DNA of 64,000 bases from the NCBI RefSeq assembly GCF_023100945.1, contig NZ_CP064689.1, positions 9,096,001 to 9,160,000 of the forward strand, read 5' to 3'. Source of the DNA: Bradyrhizobium sp. 200. Its GTDB lineage: Bacteria > Pseudomonadota > Alphaproteobacteria > Rhizobiales > Xanthobacteraceae. Below the pieces are notes generated by a model. That model was not told the DNA's origin and ran no database searches. It was given only the letters and a program-made list of their open reading frames with translations. Below are positions 1-8,652 of the stretch, piece by piece. Made by a program: the position numbers and the translations under genes. Positions within the stretch are counted from its first letter, which is position 1. Each line of letters begins with the position of its first letter.

Positions 1-1
1 C

Positions 2-709
2 ATTCCGCGCGAGGAGAACCAGGTGCGGCCCGAGCGGATGGGACTGAAGGTCGCCGAGGTGATGGTGGACGCGGGCGACAGCGTTACCGCAGGCCAGGTG
101 CTGGCGAAGCTGACTCTGCCCGAGGGCGGGCAGATCTCGGTGCAGGCGCCGGTGGGCGGGGTGGTCTCGGCATCCACCGCGTCGGTCGGCGCGATGGCAT
201 CTAGCAAGGGCGAAGCGCTGTTCTCGATCATTGCGCGCGGCGAGTTCGACCTGGTCGGCATGGTGCCGACGCGCGACATCGCCAAACTTCAGGTCAACCA
301 GACCGCGCGGATCAAGGTGATCGGCGCCGGCGAGGTCGATGGAAAGGTGCGGCGGCTATCGACCACGGTCGAGCCGAACAGTCAGCTCGCGCAGGTGTTC
401 GTCGGCGTCACCACCAACCGCCGCCTCTTGGTCAATTCCAGCGGCCGCGCGCAGATCAAGACCGGGCAGAGCTGCGGCGTATCGGTGCCGCTCACCGCGA
501 TCCTCTACGGCAACGCCGGCACCGTGGTGCAGGTGGTGCGGCGCGCGCGCGTCGAAACGCGGCGGGTGGAGACGGGGCTGATGGCGACCGGCCAGGTCGA
601 GATCACCTCGGGCCTGCAGGAAGGCGACATCGTGGTAGCGCGCGCCGGCGCACTCTTGCGCGAAGGCGATCCGGTGCGGCCGGTGACGGCGAGCGCGGAC
701 GTGAAGTGA
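2..709 (+). CDS. RND efflux membrane fusion protein, 5' end outside window
   Basis: This is the C-terminal part of a periplasmic adaptor of the HlyD/AcrA type, which links an inner-membrane pump to an outer-membrane channel. The reading frame is already open at base 2, so the gene starts upstream; the GTG at 23 is internal. The visible part has a lipoyl-like half (GDSVTAGQVLAKL, then QAPVGGVVSAS), a beta-barrel region (FDLVGMVPTRDIAKL) and a membrane-proximal region ending in EGDPVRPV. No pump gene follows on this strand, so any partner must lie upstream of the window. The substrate cannot be told. Confidence 0.85.
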   Translation: MPREENQVRPERMGLKVAEVMVDAGDSVTAGQVLAKLTLPEGGQISVQAPVGGVVSASTASVGAMASSKGEALFSIIARGEFDLVGMVPTRDIAKLQVNQTARIKVIGAGEVDGKVRRLSTTVEPNSQLAQVFVGVTTNRRLLVNSSGRAQIKTGQSCGVSVPLTAILYGNAGTVVQVVRRARVETRRVETGLMATGQVEITSGLQEGDIVVARAGALLREGDPVRPVTASADVK

Positions 710-734
710 TTCCGTTCGGCGGGGCCTCCTGGCG

Positions 735-959
735 TCAATCCGTTCCGCCGTGGTAGCTATCCAGCCAATGCAGCGTCTGTTCCTCAGTCCAACCGGGAAC
801 AGCGATGCCCTTGGGGGCAGCAACAGGTTGGGCCGAGCGCAAGGGCCCCGCATGGGCCGACCGCAACTGGCCCGCGTTCGGTTTGGAGTGATGCACCTTT
901 GCGGCGTCGGCAGGAGCACAAAGGGCAATCAAAAGGCCCAAGGCCAAAACAGAGCGCAT
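735..959 (-). CDS. Small secreted protein of unknown function
   Basis: A 74-residue protein is read from ATG at 959. It begins with a clear signal peptide (MRSVLALGLLIALCAPADA, cleavage likely before AKVHH). The mature part is about 55 residues, rich in His, Ser and Ala, and ends in PGWTEEQTLHWLDSYHGG. A longer frame to 1019 would put 20 polar residues before the signal peptide and was not chosen. It is convergent with the RND adaptor gene. No family is recognised. Confidence 0.6.
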   Translation of the reverse strand: MRSVLALGLLIALCAPADAAKVHHSKPNAGQLRSAHAGPLRSAQPVAAPKGIAVPGWTEEQTLHWLDSYHGGTD

Positions 960-1240
960 TACATTTGCTCCGGGCAAACCAATGCTGTGCGAGGTAATGC
1001 GCGGGCCGCACTGCCGCAATCCGTAGCGGCTTCACGATCTCGTGGCGCTTGCGTCATGCCGGAAATTTCGAACTGATACTTGCCGACAATTCACAGCAGT
1101 AGTCGGCCCGCGCGTCAGCCACCGCGCTTCATCGATTGGATCACGCGGTATCGCGATGAGCGCCGGGTGCTCACGCGAGGGTCCCTGCGCCCGCGCACAA
1201 CAGGCAGGGACGACGTATTGAGAGATCGCGGTTGGTCTGC

Positions 1241-2080
1241 TTACCCGCCGATGCGGACGTCTTCCAGCAGCGACGACGACACCTGCGGGACCTGCTCGCC
1301 GTCGGAGGCGCGGGAGACGGAGATGCGGGTCTTGTTGAAGGCGCTGGCGGCACCGGACTGCGAATTCAGATTGTTGAGCAGCTCGGTCACCAGCACGCTG
1401 TACTGGCCCTTGCCGTCATCGGCCACCTTGCCCGGCGTCGCCGAGGTCAGGATCAGCGCGTTTTCCGGCGTGGAGATCGGGGCGAGGCCGTGGGAGTAGG
1501 AGCGGAAGCGGCGCTCATAGGGGTTGCGGCGGGAGGCGTCGACGACGACGAGTTTGGCCTTGGCGCCCTTCTCGGTCATCGCGTCCAGCACTTGTTCAAT
1601 GGACACACCGTCGCGGCGGACGTCGGCTTCCTTCCAGATCGCGGCATCGACCGGGATCATGAAACTCTCGCGGCCGACCTGGACGCCAAAGCCGCCGAAG
1701 AACAGCATCGCCACGGTGTCCGGCTGGATCTTGGCCTTCAGGCGGACGATTGCGCGGGCCATGTCGTCCTTGGTGGCGTCCTCGACCACGTCGACGTCAA
1801 AACCCTTGGCCCGCAGCGCGGCGGTGAGGCCGCGGGCGTCGTTGATGGGCTGGGCCAGCGGCGCTGAGGCATCCGGGTAATGGCCGTTGCCGATCACGAG
1901 CGCAACCCGGCTGGCCGACGTGCCGATCGAGCCGGTCTGCTCGGTTCCGATCGCCTTGGCGGCGTCGAGCGAACGCTTGTTCAACGCCGCATGGGCGCCG
2001 ATCGCGAGCGACACCAGGCCGGCGAAAGCAACGGCAATGGTGAGACTGCGGCGGGAGATGCGGAGCTGACCGAGGTTCAT
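1241..2080 (-). CDS. Caspase-family (C14) protein lacking the catalytic His-Cys dyad
   Basis: A 279-residue protein with an N-terminal membrane or signal segment (about residues 11-31) and a caspase-like p20 domain from RVALVIGNGHY (about 58) onward. The fold markers are present: VIGNGHYPDA, PINDARGLTAALRAKGFDV and IPVDAAIW. The two catalytic positions are changed. The usual SGHG is GGFG, so the catalytic His is Phe131. The usual DACR is DASR, so the Cys is Ser183. It should therefore have no caspase peptidase activity and may act as a binding or scaffold protein. The start at 2080 gives MNLGQLRISRR; an upstream in-frame ATG at 2107 is possible. It is divergent from the gene at 2456. Confidence 0.8.
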   Translation of the reverse strand: MNLGQLRISRRSLTIAVAFAGLVSLAIGAHAALNKRSLDAAKAIGTEQTGSIGTSASRVALVIGNGHYPDASAPLAQPINDARGLTAALRAKGFDVDVVEDATKDDMARAIVRLKAKIQPDTVAMLFFGGFGVQVGRESFMIPVDAAIWKEADVRRDGVSIEQVLDAMTEKGAKAKLVVVDASRRNPYERRFRSYSHGLAPISTPENALILTSATPGKVADDGKGQYSVLVTELLNNLNSQSGAASAFNKTRISVSRASDGEQVPQVSSSLLEDVRIGG

Positions 2081-2455
2081 CGCGTTACCATCCCAAGTTT
2101 TGTCCAAAGGCGCCGAGCAAAACCGCGCCAGTTAGTCGCGTGAGGACCGTTCAGGTTTGAAGGAGTTGCGGGGTGTGTGCCGTCGAATTGCGCTCAATTT
2201 GCGGCACCGCAACAAACGGACTTTTAGCCTGCCATGCCCTCCCGAACAACCTCATTTGGTGCATGGAGCCAATTGCCGGACATACTGGCGGAAGGTTAAT
2301 TCCAGTTAAGTGACCTATATCACATTTGTATTTTTCACGGATTTGTCTAGTTTTCAAGGGCTTGCAGGCCCGAATCCGGCCGGCGGTGGCCGCCTTAAGC
2401 GAGTTGCCATGCTTAACGCGGCCCTTCCTTCACCGTTCCGGCGGAAAGAAACTGC
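2081..2455. other. Divergent intergenic region with a candidate CRP-type site
   Basis: This stretch separates the divergent genes at 2080 and 2456. Apart from the CRP-like palindrome at 2309-2324 I see no gene or repeat in it. It is clearly more AT-rich than its surroundings around 2300-2350, as expected for a promoter region. Confidence 0.5.
2309..2324. promoter_or_regulatory. CRP-like binding site
   Basis: AGTGA-CCTATA-TCACA matches the classical CRP pattern TGTGA-N6-TCACA at nine of ten fixed bases on one strand. It lies about 130 bp before the 2456 gene and about 230 bp before the divergent caspase-like gene. Which gene it controls is not known. Confidence 0.4.
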
Positions 2456-4189
2456 ATGGGCTTCCACACCATTGCCGGCGCCGCATTTCGGGCGCTGACC
2501 GCGCGGAAAGACGGCCCCTCGCTATACGACGTCTGCGATCCCGTGCTGCTGAAATACCGCGACGGCGATCCCCATCTCGGCAAGTTCTATCGCACGGCGC
2601 TGGGCAATCCGGCGCTGCGGCCGCTGCTGCGGCGAACCGGGCTGCCCGCGCTGCGAGACGAGAAGCGGCTCAGTGCCCTGCAGGAAGCGCTGCGACGGGC
2701 GCGCGACGATGCCGAGCCGGACTGGGCCGCGGTCGGCGCCCCGATCGCCGAGCTGATGTCCGATATCGGGGTGAGCCACCCCTCCCCGCAGCCGGCGGCG
2801 GTGGGGACGCGGGCGCCTGACGGAAGCGAGATCGACCGGGTGATCCGCCGCTGCGGTGCCCATCTCCTCGGCTCCTTCGCCAAAAACGGCTTCATCCCGA
2901 CCTATGCGGCGTTCAACCTGATCGGCGACCCCGACATGGGCGGGCGCGAGATGCTGATGGCGCTGACGGGGCTGAACTCGCGCGGCTACAAGAACTCGAC
3001 GCTGTTGTTCAGCCTGGCGCGGATCTTCATCGCGCATTCGCCGGCCCGCGCCCTGATCAACCCGCCCTGGACGGGCATCGCCGAGCCGATGTGGCAGCCG
3101 ATGCAGATCCGCCACCGCTCGGCCTATTACGACGCCTTCTTCACCGAGGCGCTGTTGAGCTACGTCGAGACCGGGCTGGCCTCATCGGATGAGGCTGCGG
3201 CGTCGCGGCGCGCGATCGCTGACATGGTCGATTTCTGTCTCAAGACCTCAGCCGAGGAAGTGCCCTCGCATGACGGTTCCACGGTGCGCGTGGTCACCGC
3301 GCTGGCGCCGCTGCCGCATCCGCGCTTCTCGCGCTTCTTCGCCCAGATCAAGCAGGACCTCGGCTTCGGCATCTATGTGCCGGACTGCGACACCACGGCG
3401 TGCTCGTTCTCGGCGGCTACCCAGGCCGGCTCGACCGATCCGATCCTCGACCAGCCGCTGCTGGATTTCTACCGCGGCTACCAGGTGCGCGAGGGCGCCA
3501 ACGAGCCGCGCGTCACCGTGCCGCTCAACGACAATATCGATTACGAGGGCGGCGTCGTCACCTGGATCGACAATCTCGCGGGCGACCGGCCTTACGGCAA
3601 CGACCTCGATCCCACCCTCAACCTCGACATTCTCGAAGTCTCTTTTCGCAATCTGGCGCGCTGGAAGATTTTGGAGACGCCTTCGCGGCTGGAGACAGTG
3701 CATCGCATCTTGGGCTTCCAGCGGCGGTTGGCCGAAAGCGGCGCCTTCGCCAACCCGCGTTCGCATATCTATTATTTGCCGGAACTCTACTCCGCCTATT
3801 TCGGCCGCTGCCATGCCGCGTTCATGGCGTTGCCATCGGCGGCGCGGCGGGCGATCGATCCCGACGGCACGTTCGCGTTCATCCGCGACCGCGTGCTGGC
3901 CTATGTCGAAGGTGAATTGATCGCGCGCGAGATGAACCCGTTCGACGCCGCGCTGGCGTTGATGGCGCTGGCGCATCTCGGCGCCGACGTTTCGACCTTC
4001 GCGCCGGCGCTGAACTGCATCGCGGCCCATCTCGGCGAAGGCGGCAGGTGTGGGCCCTACAAGGCCTATGAGTGGAACAAGATGAAGACGCCGACGCGGA
4101 TTCTCGTCGGCGGGCCCGAGGTGACGTCGGCGTTTGTTTTGATGGGACTGGCGCTGGCGAGGGGCGCGATGATGAAAGGTAGAGGTTGA
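2456..4189 (+). CDS. Unrecognised protein, possible terpene-cyclase-like alpha/alpha barrel
   Basis: A 577-residue soluble-looking protein without a signal peptide. I do not recognise a named family with confidence. Around residues 308-318 it has VPDCDTTACSFSA, which resembles the DxDD(T/S)A acid motif of class II terpene cyclases and squalene-hopene cyclase. The C-terminal half has helical segments such as MNPFDAALALMALAHLGAD that look like the paired helices of those barrels. The glycine- and aspartate-rich stretch NDNIDYEGGVVTWIDNL follows the motif. A GGAAAGA ribosome site precedes ATG 2456. No prenyl-synthesis gene is nearby, so the resemblance may be fold-level only. Confidence 0.6.
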   Translation: MGFHTIAGAAFRALTARKDGPSLYDVCDPVLLKYRDGDPHLGKFYRTALGNPALRPLLRRTGLPALRDEKRLSALQEALRRARDDAEPDWAAVGAPIAELMSDIGVSHPSPQPAAVGTRAPDGSEIDRVIRRCGAHLLGSFAKNGFIPTYAAFNLIGDPDMGGREMLMALTGLNSRGYKNSTLLFSLARIFIAHSPARALINPPWTGIAEPMWQPMQIRHRSAYYDAFFTEALLSYVETGLASSDEAAASRRAIADMVDFCLKTSAEEVPSHDGSTVRVVTALAPLPHPRFSRFFAQIKQDLGFGIYVPDCDTTACSFSAATQAGSTDPILDQPLLDFYRGYQVREGANEPRVTVPLNDNIDYEGGVVTWIDNLAGDRPYGNDLDPTLNLDILEVSFRNLARWKILETPSRLETVHRILGFQRRLAESGAFANPRSHIYYLPELYSAYFGRCHAAFMALPSAARRAIDPDGTFAFIRDRVLAYVEGELIAREMNPFDAALALMALAHLGADVSTFAPALNCIAAHLGEGGRCGPYKAYEWNKMKTPTRILVGGPEVTSAFVLMGLALARGAMMKGRG

Positions 4190-4319
4190 TCGTAGCTCGG
4201 ATGGAGCCAACGAGTCTCGCAAATGACAGGAAGTTGAAAGAAATGCGACGGTCTGGCGCTGGCAAGGCGGTCCCAATCTCCGCACAATCTGCCGAATTAT
4301 TGTTCCGCCGGGATTGCCA

Positions 4320-5045
4320 ATGAAACTCAAGGCGTTGCTGTCCGCCCTTTTGCTGCTGTCACTCCCCGCCATCGCGCAGGCGGCCGACATCACTGGCGTT
4401 CCGAAAATCCGCGAAGGCGATCAGCTCCAGATCGGCAACCACCGCATCCGCCTCGGCGGCATCGACGCGCCGGCCGTCGATCAGCTCTGCCTCAACACCA
4501 AGAGCGAGCGCTGGACCTGCGGCGCGGCCGCGCGCGACGAATTGATCAAACGCTTCGGTGGCAAGAGCTGGAGCTGTCATACCCGGGCCGTCACCGACCG
4601 CCGCGGCCGCACGGTGGCGCGCTGCGAGGCCGACGGCGAGGACATCCAGAAATGGCTGGTGTCGAACGGCTGGGCGCTGACGCGGCTTTCGCGCGACTAC
4701 GAGGCCGACGAGAAGGCGGCGCGCGAGGCCAAGGCCGGGATGTGGCAGGGCGCGTTCATCGCGCCGTGGGACTGGCGCGTCCGCAACAAGAAGACCGCCA
4801 TTCTCGGTGCGATCAAGCCGCCGGAAAATGCCAGGGCCATCCTGCTGGCGTCGGCATCCGGCCCGGTGGCGCCCTCGCCCGACTGCACCATCAAGGGCAA
4901 CGTCAACCGCTCCGGCGAATGCATCTATCACCAGCCGACGAGCCGCTGGTATGCGAAGATCGAGATGAAGATCTCAAAGGGCACGCGCTGGTTCTGCTCG
5001 GTCGAGGAGGCCGAGGCCGCCGGCTGCCGCGAGACGCGGCGGTAG
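4320..5045 (+). CDS. Secreted thermonuclease-family (SNase-like) protein
   Basis: A 241-residue protein beginning with a signal peptide (MKLKALLSALLLLSLPAIAQA). The SNase-like domain covers about residues 25-150 and shows RLGGIDAP and RRGRTVARCEADG, the latter holding the arginine of the staphylococcal nuclease active site. The acidic residue usually found just after DAP is replaced (DAPAVDQ), so catalytic competence is uncertain. A cysteine-rich C-terminal extension follows (CTIKGNVNRSGECIYH, WFCSVEEAEAAGC). ATG 4320 was preferred to the TTG at 4314 because it begins the signal peptide. It probably degrades or binds nucleic acid outside the cytoplasm. Confidence 0.8.
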   Translation: MKLKALLSALLLLSLPAIAQAADITGVPKIREGDQLQIGNHRIRLGGIDAPAVDQLCLNTKSERWTCGAAARDELIKRFGGKSWSCHTRAVTDRRGRTVARCEADGEDIQKWLVSNGWALTRLSRDYEADEKAAREAKAGMWQGAFIAPWDWRVRNKKTAILGAIKPPENARAILLASASGPVAPSPDCTIKGNVNRSGECIYHQPTSRWYAKIEMKISKGTRWFCSVEEAEAAGCRETRR

Positions 5046-5053
5046 TTTTTTAA

Positions 5054-5081
5054 CCTCGCCCCGCCGGCGGGGAGAGGGAGA
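5054..5081. repeat. Palindromic intergenic repeat, CTCCCCGC family
   Basis: A GC-rich inverted repeat (CCTCGCCCCGC facing GCGGGGAGAGG) sits just after the nuclease gene. Similar elements occur at 9748, 9852 and 19293. It could act as an mRNA 3' hairpin. Confidence 0.6.
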
Positions 5082-5126
5082 AGTCCGGCTATAACTTCCC
5101 GATCTATTCCCTTAGAGCGCAACGCC

Positions 5127-5972
5127 GTGCCGGAAATTCAAACCAACCAACAATCGCGACCGCCGCCGCGGAAAATGCGCGGCGGGCTGCAGCGCGCGGC
5201 AATGCTCACGCTTGTGATCCTCGGCGGCTATGGCCTGCTCGCCTATCTGGTGCTTCCGGGTTTCTGGACGCATCACGAGCATCAGCGCGGGCTCGCCGAC
5301 ATGCCGATGGTGACGCGGACCGCGCAGGGCATTCCCGGCGATCCCATGAATGTCGGGCTGATCGGCGACATCGGCGACGTGGTCTGCGCGATGCACGCAG
5401 CCGGCTGGTATCCGGCCGACCGGATCACGCTGAAATCCTCGATCGAGATCGTCGGCAGCGTGCTGCTCGACCGTCCCTACAGGGACGCGCCGGTGAGCAA
5501 CCTCTATTATCTCGGCCGCCGCGAGGATCTCGCCTATGAAAAGCCGATCGGGACCAGCGCCGACCGGCGCAACCACGTGCGCTACTGGAAGGTGCTAGAG
5601 AGCGGCGCGGAGAAGCGCCCGGTCTGGCTCGGGGCGGCGACGGAAGATCGCGGCATCGGCGTCAGCCATTATACCGCCGCCGTCACGCACCATATCAGCC
5701 CCGATCTCGACGCCGAACGCGCGCTGCTTGCCGTCGATCTGGAAAACGCCGGCATGGTCGAGGCGAAATACCAGGTCACCGGCATCGGGCCGACGATTGC
5801 GGGTTATAATGGCGGCGGCGATCTTTATTACACCGACGGGGAAATCTGGGTGCTGCGGCTGGTCGAAGCCTGCAAGAAACGCGAGGGGCCTGCGGTGACG
5901 ATTCCGAGCCCGCCGGCGACCGAATTGAAGGACCGGATCTGGCGCGCGATCGCCGACGCGGTGGGGAAATAG
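5127..5972 (+). CDS. LssY C-terminal domain membrane-anchored protein
   Basis: A 281-residue protein with one N-terminal membrane segment (about residues 24-45, AMLTLVILGGYGLLAYLVLPGF). The soluble domain resembles LssY_C: DPMNVGLIGDIGDVV, AMHAAGWYPADRITLKSS, then HYTAAVTHHISPDLDAERALLAVDLENAG. The LssY family is named from a type I secretion locus of Legionella but its biochemical role is not established. GTG 5127 is the start. It stands alone between the nuclease and the aminotransferase. Confidence 0.75.
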   Translation: MPEIQTNQQSRPPPRKMRGGLQRAAMLTLVILGGYGLLAYLVLPGFWTHHEHQRGLADMPMVTRTAQGIPGDPMNVGLIGDIGDVVCAMHAAGWYPADRITLKSSIEIVGSVLLDRPYRDAPVSNLYYLGRREDLAYEKPIGTSADRRNHVRYWKVLESGAEKRPVWLGAATEDRGIGVSHYTAAVTHHISPDLDAERALLAVDLENAGMVEAKYQVTGIGPTIAGYNGGGDLYYTDGEIWVLRLVEACKKREGPAVTIPSPPATELKDRIWRAIADAVGK

Positions 5973-6031
5973 GACGTGCGGTTTGCCGTCTTTGTGAAGA
6001 GCAATGAGAGCAATTTGACCTTTTTTGCGGC

Positions 6032-6129
6032 TCTGGATTGCTTCGCGGAGCCTGTCATCACTTCGCGAGCGCACTTGCGCTCGTCGCGGGGCGCACATTT
6101 TTGTGCGACCCGGTGGCTCGCAATGACGG
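6032..6129. repeat. Diverged copy of the GGATTGCTTCGC...GCAATGACGG repeat
   Basis: The stretch starts with GGATTGCTTCGCGGAGCC and ends with CTCGCAATGACGG, which match the ends of the longer copies at 11623 and 20112. The middle has its own inverted repeats (GTGCGCCCC/GGGGCGCAC-like). It lies in the gap before the aminotransferase gene. Confidence 0.55.
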
Positions 6130-6204
6130 CTCCAATCCAATATTATGACGCCCGAACCTCACGCGCTTCGATTCAGCGTGCTTGCCTATAAGGAAAAACA
6201 ACAA

Positions 6205-7389
6205 ATGACCGTTCGCGCGGGCCGGGAGTTTCTGGCCATCCCGGGACCCACCACCATGCCCGACGAAGTGCTGCAGGCGATGCATCGCCCGGCGCTCGAT
6301 ATCTATTCCGAACAGATGCTGGAGCTGACCGACAGCCTGCTCGCCGATCTGTCAAAACTGTTCGCCACCAAGGGCAAATCCTACATCTACATCGCCAACG
6401 GCCATGGCGCCTGGGAGGCGACGCTTTCCAACGTCTTGTCGCGCGGCGACAAGCTGCTGGTGCTGGAAAGCGGACGCTTTGCGATCGGCTGGGGCCAGGC
6501 CGCCGCCGCGATGGGCGCCGAGGTCGAGGTGCTCAAGGGCGACTGGCGCCGCGCGATCCGTCCCGCCGAAGTCGAGGCGCGGCTGAAGCAGGACAAGGAT
6601 CACACCATCAAGGCGATCGTCGCGGTGCAGGTCGATACGGCGTCGGGCGCCTATAACGACATCGAAGCGATCGGCAAGGCGATCAAGTCCTCCGGCCATC
6701 CGGCGCTGTTCATGGTCGACACCGTGGCCTCGCTCGGCTGCATGCCGTTCGAGATGGACAAATGGGGCATCGACGTCGCGATGTCCGGCTCGCAGAAGGG
6801 CCTGATGACGCCGCCGGGCCTCGGCTTCGTCGCCGCCAACGACCGCGCCCGCGCCGTGCACAAGAAGGCCAATCTGCGCACCCCCTATTGGGACTGGACC
6901 GAGCGCGAAGGAGCTGAGCACTACCGCAAATATGCCGGCACCGCGCCGGTGCATTTGCTGTTCGCGCTGCGCAAGGCGATCGACATGCTGCAGGCGGAAG
7001 GATTGGAGAACGCGCATCTGCGCCATCGCCTGCTTGCCGAAGCGGTGCGCCGCGCAGTCGCGGTCTGGAGCGAGGGGCAGGTGATCGGCTTCAACGTCGC
7101 GGAAGCCAATGAGCGCTCCAACACGGTGACGACGGTGACGATGAACGGCTTTGATCCAGCCGCGCTGCAGCGCTACTGCAAGGAGAAATGCGGCGTGGTG
7201 CTCGGCACCGGAATCGGCGACCTCTCCGGCCAGGCTTTTCGCATCGCCCATATGGGCCATGTGAATGCGCCGATGATTCTGGGCACGCTCGGCGTCGTCG
7301 AGGTCGGTCTCAATGCGCTGAATGTTCCCCACGGCAAGGGCGGAACCGAGGCCGCGATCGAATATCTCGGCGAGAACGTGGGGGCGTAA
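6205..7389 (+). CDS. Class V aminotransferase, serine-glyoxylate type
   Basis: A 394-residue PLP enzyme of the alanine/serine-glyoxylate aminotransferase family. The PLP lysine is in SGSQKGLMTPPGLGF, the nearby VDTVASLGCMPFEMDKWGIDV holds the cofactor-binding aspartate, and the C-terminal RIAHMGHVNAP is typical of the SGAT group. Likely reactions are serine plus glyoxylate to hydroxypyruvate plus glycine, or a related amino donor. ATG 6205 has the A-rich ribosome site AAGGAAA just upstream; an in-frame ATG at 6145 would add 20 residues without homology. It is followed by an ABC importer on the same strand. Confidence 0.85.
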   Translation: MTVRAGREFLAIPGPTTMPDEVLQAMHRPALDIYSEQMLELTDSLLADLSKLFATKGKSYIYIANGHGAWEATLSNVLSRGDKLLVLESGRFAIGWGQAAAAMGAEVEVLKGDWRRAIRPAEVEARLKQDKDHTIKAIVAVQVDTASGAYNDIEAIGKAIKSSGHPALFMVDTVASLGCMPFEMDKWGIDVAMSGSQKGLMTPPGLGFVAANDRARAVHKKANLRTPYWDWTEREGAEHYRKYAGTAPVHLLFALRKAIDMLQAEGLENAHLRHRLLAEAVRRAVAVWSEGQVIGFNVAEANERSNTVTTVTMNGFDPAALQRYCKEKCGVVLGTGIGDLSGQAFRIAHMGHVNAPMILGTLGVVEVGLNALNVPHGKGGTEAAIEYLGENVGA

Positions 7390-7563
7390 GCGCCGGCCTG
7401 CGTCTCTCACAATGTGAAATCGCGGTGACGGGTCCGTGCGCAATTGCGCGCGGGGACGACATCGTTTTCAACTCAACTCCCTTTCCCATCCTGTTTTTGT
7501 CCGTATACTGGCATGCCAAGCCGGGCGCTGATCCGTGCAAGAACAAGAGTGGGAGTGAGGCGA

Positions 7564-8625
7564 TTGGCGTCGGTTGATTTGCGCGGCCTGACCAAGCGAT
7601 TTGGTTCGCTTGCGGTGGTCGATAACGTCTCATTGAAAATAGATCATGGACAACTGGTCTGCCTGCTCGGCCCATCCGGCTGCGGCAAGACCACCACGCT
7701 GCGGCTGATCGCGGGATTTCTGGAACCGTCCGACGGCGAGATCCATGTCGGCGAGCGCCTGGTGTCGTCGAAAGCGCGCACGCTGCCGCCCGAGCAGCGC
7801 AACATGTCGATGATCTTTCAGAGCTACGCGCTGTGGCCGCACATGACGGTGACCGAAAATATCGTCTACGGCCTGCGCCTGCGCAAAATGGACCGCGACA
7901 CCATTGCGAAGAAACTGTCGGCGATCCTGGCCACCACCAAGCTCGAAGCGCTGGCGCAGCGCTATCCCGGCGAACTCTCAGGCGGACAGCAGCAGCGCGT
8001 GGCGCTGGCGCGCGCGCTGATCGTCGAACCCCAGACGCTGCTGCTCGACGAGCCGCTGTCCAACCTCGACGCCAATTTGCGCGAGGAGATGCGGTTCGAA
8101 ATCCGCCGGCTGCACGATGAATATCGCTACACCACCGTCTACGTCACCCACGACCAGTCCGAGGCCATGACCACGGCGGACCTGATCGCGGTCATGAATG
8201 GCGGGCGGATCGATCAGCTCGGCACGCCCGAAGATATCTACGCCCGGCCGGAATCCGAATTCGTCGCCCGCTTCATCGGCGCCAGCAACGTCATCAAGGG
8301 CACCGCGCGCGATGCCAATCATGTTTCCTTCGCGGGCGCGGCGCTGATGGTGGTCGGCGCGCCGCTCACATCGGGCCAGGACGCCGTGGTCGCGATCCGC
8401 CAGCACGATATCGGGCTTTCGACACAGGCGCCGGCTTCGCCCGAGAATGCGATCAAGGCCATCGTCACGCGGCAGGTCTATCTCGGCGCCGCGCGCGACT
8501 ACATGGTGGAAGTGGCTGACGGCACGAGTTTGCGCGCCACGACGCCGACCGAAACCAACGTGCAAAAGGGCAGTGAGGTCTGGCTGACGCTGCCGCCCGA
8601 GCGCTGCCGGGCGCTGAGCCGCTAA
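7564..8625 (+). CDS. ABC importer ATPase, FbpC/PotA type with TOBE domain
   Basis: A 353-residue ATPase. Walker A is GPSGCGKTTT, the signature is LSGGQQQRVALARAL, Walker B is LLLDEPLSNLD and the switch histidine is in VTHDQSEAM. The C-terminal third, from about residue 240 (FIGASNVIKGTARD), is a TOBE-type regulatory domain. TTG 7564 was chosen because GGAGTGAGG lies just upstream and the protein then begins at conserved sequence (ASVDLRGLTKRFG); frames from 7444 add an unrelated leader. It leads a three-gene importer with the binding protein and fused permease. Confidence 0.85.
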   Translation: MASVDLRGLTKRFGSLAVVDNVSLKIDHGQLVCLLGPSGCGKTTTLRLIAGFLEPSDGEIHVGERLVSSKARTLPPEQRNMSMIFQSYALWPHMTVTENIVYGLRLRKMDRDTIAKKLSAILATTKLEALAQRYPGELSGGQQQRVALARALIVEPQTLLLDEPLSNLDANLREEMRFEIRRLHDEYRYTTVYVTHDQSEAMTTADLIAVMNGGRIDQLGTPEDIYARPESEFVARFIGASNVIKGTARDANHVSFAGAALMVVGAPLTSGQDAVVAIRQHDIGLSTQAPASPENAIKAIVTRQVYLGAARDYMVEVADGTSLRATTPTETNVQKGSEVWLTLPPERCRALSR

Positions 8626-8652
8626 AGAAGAAAAAGAAAACGGGAGGACGCG

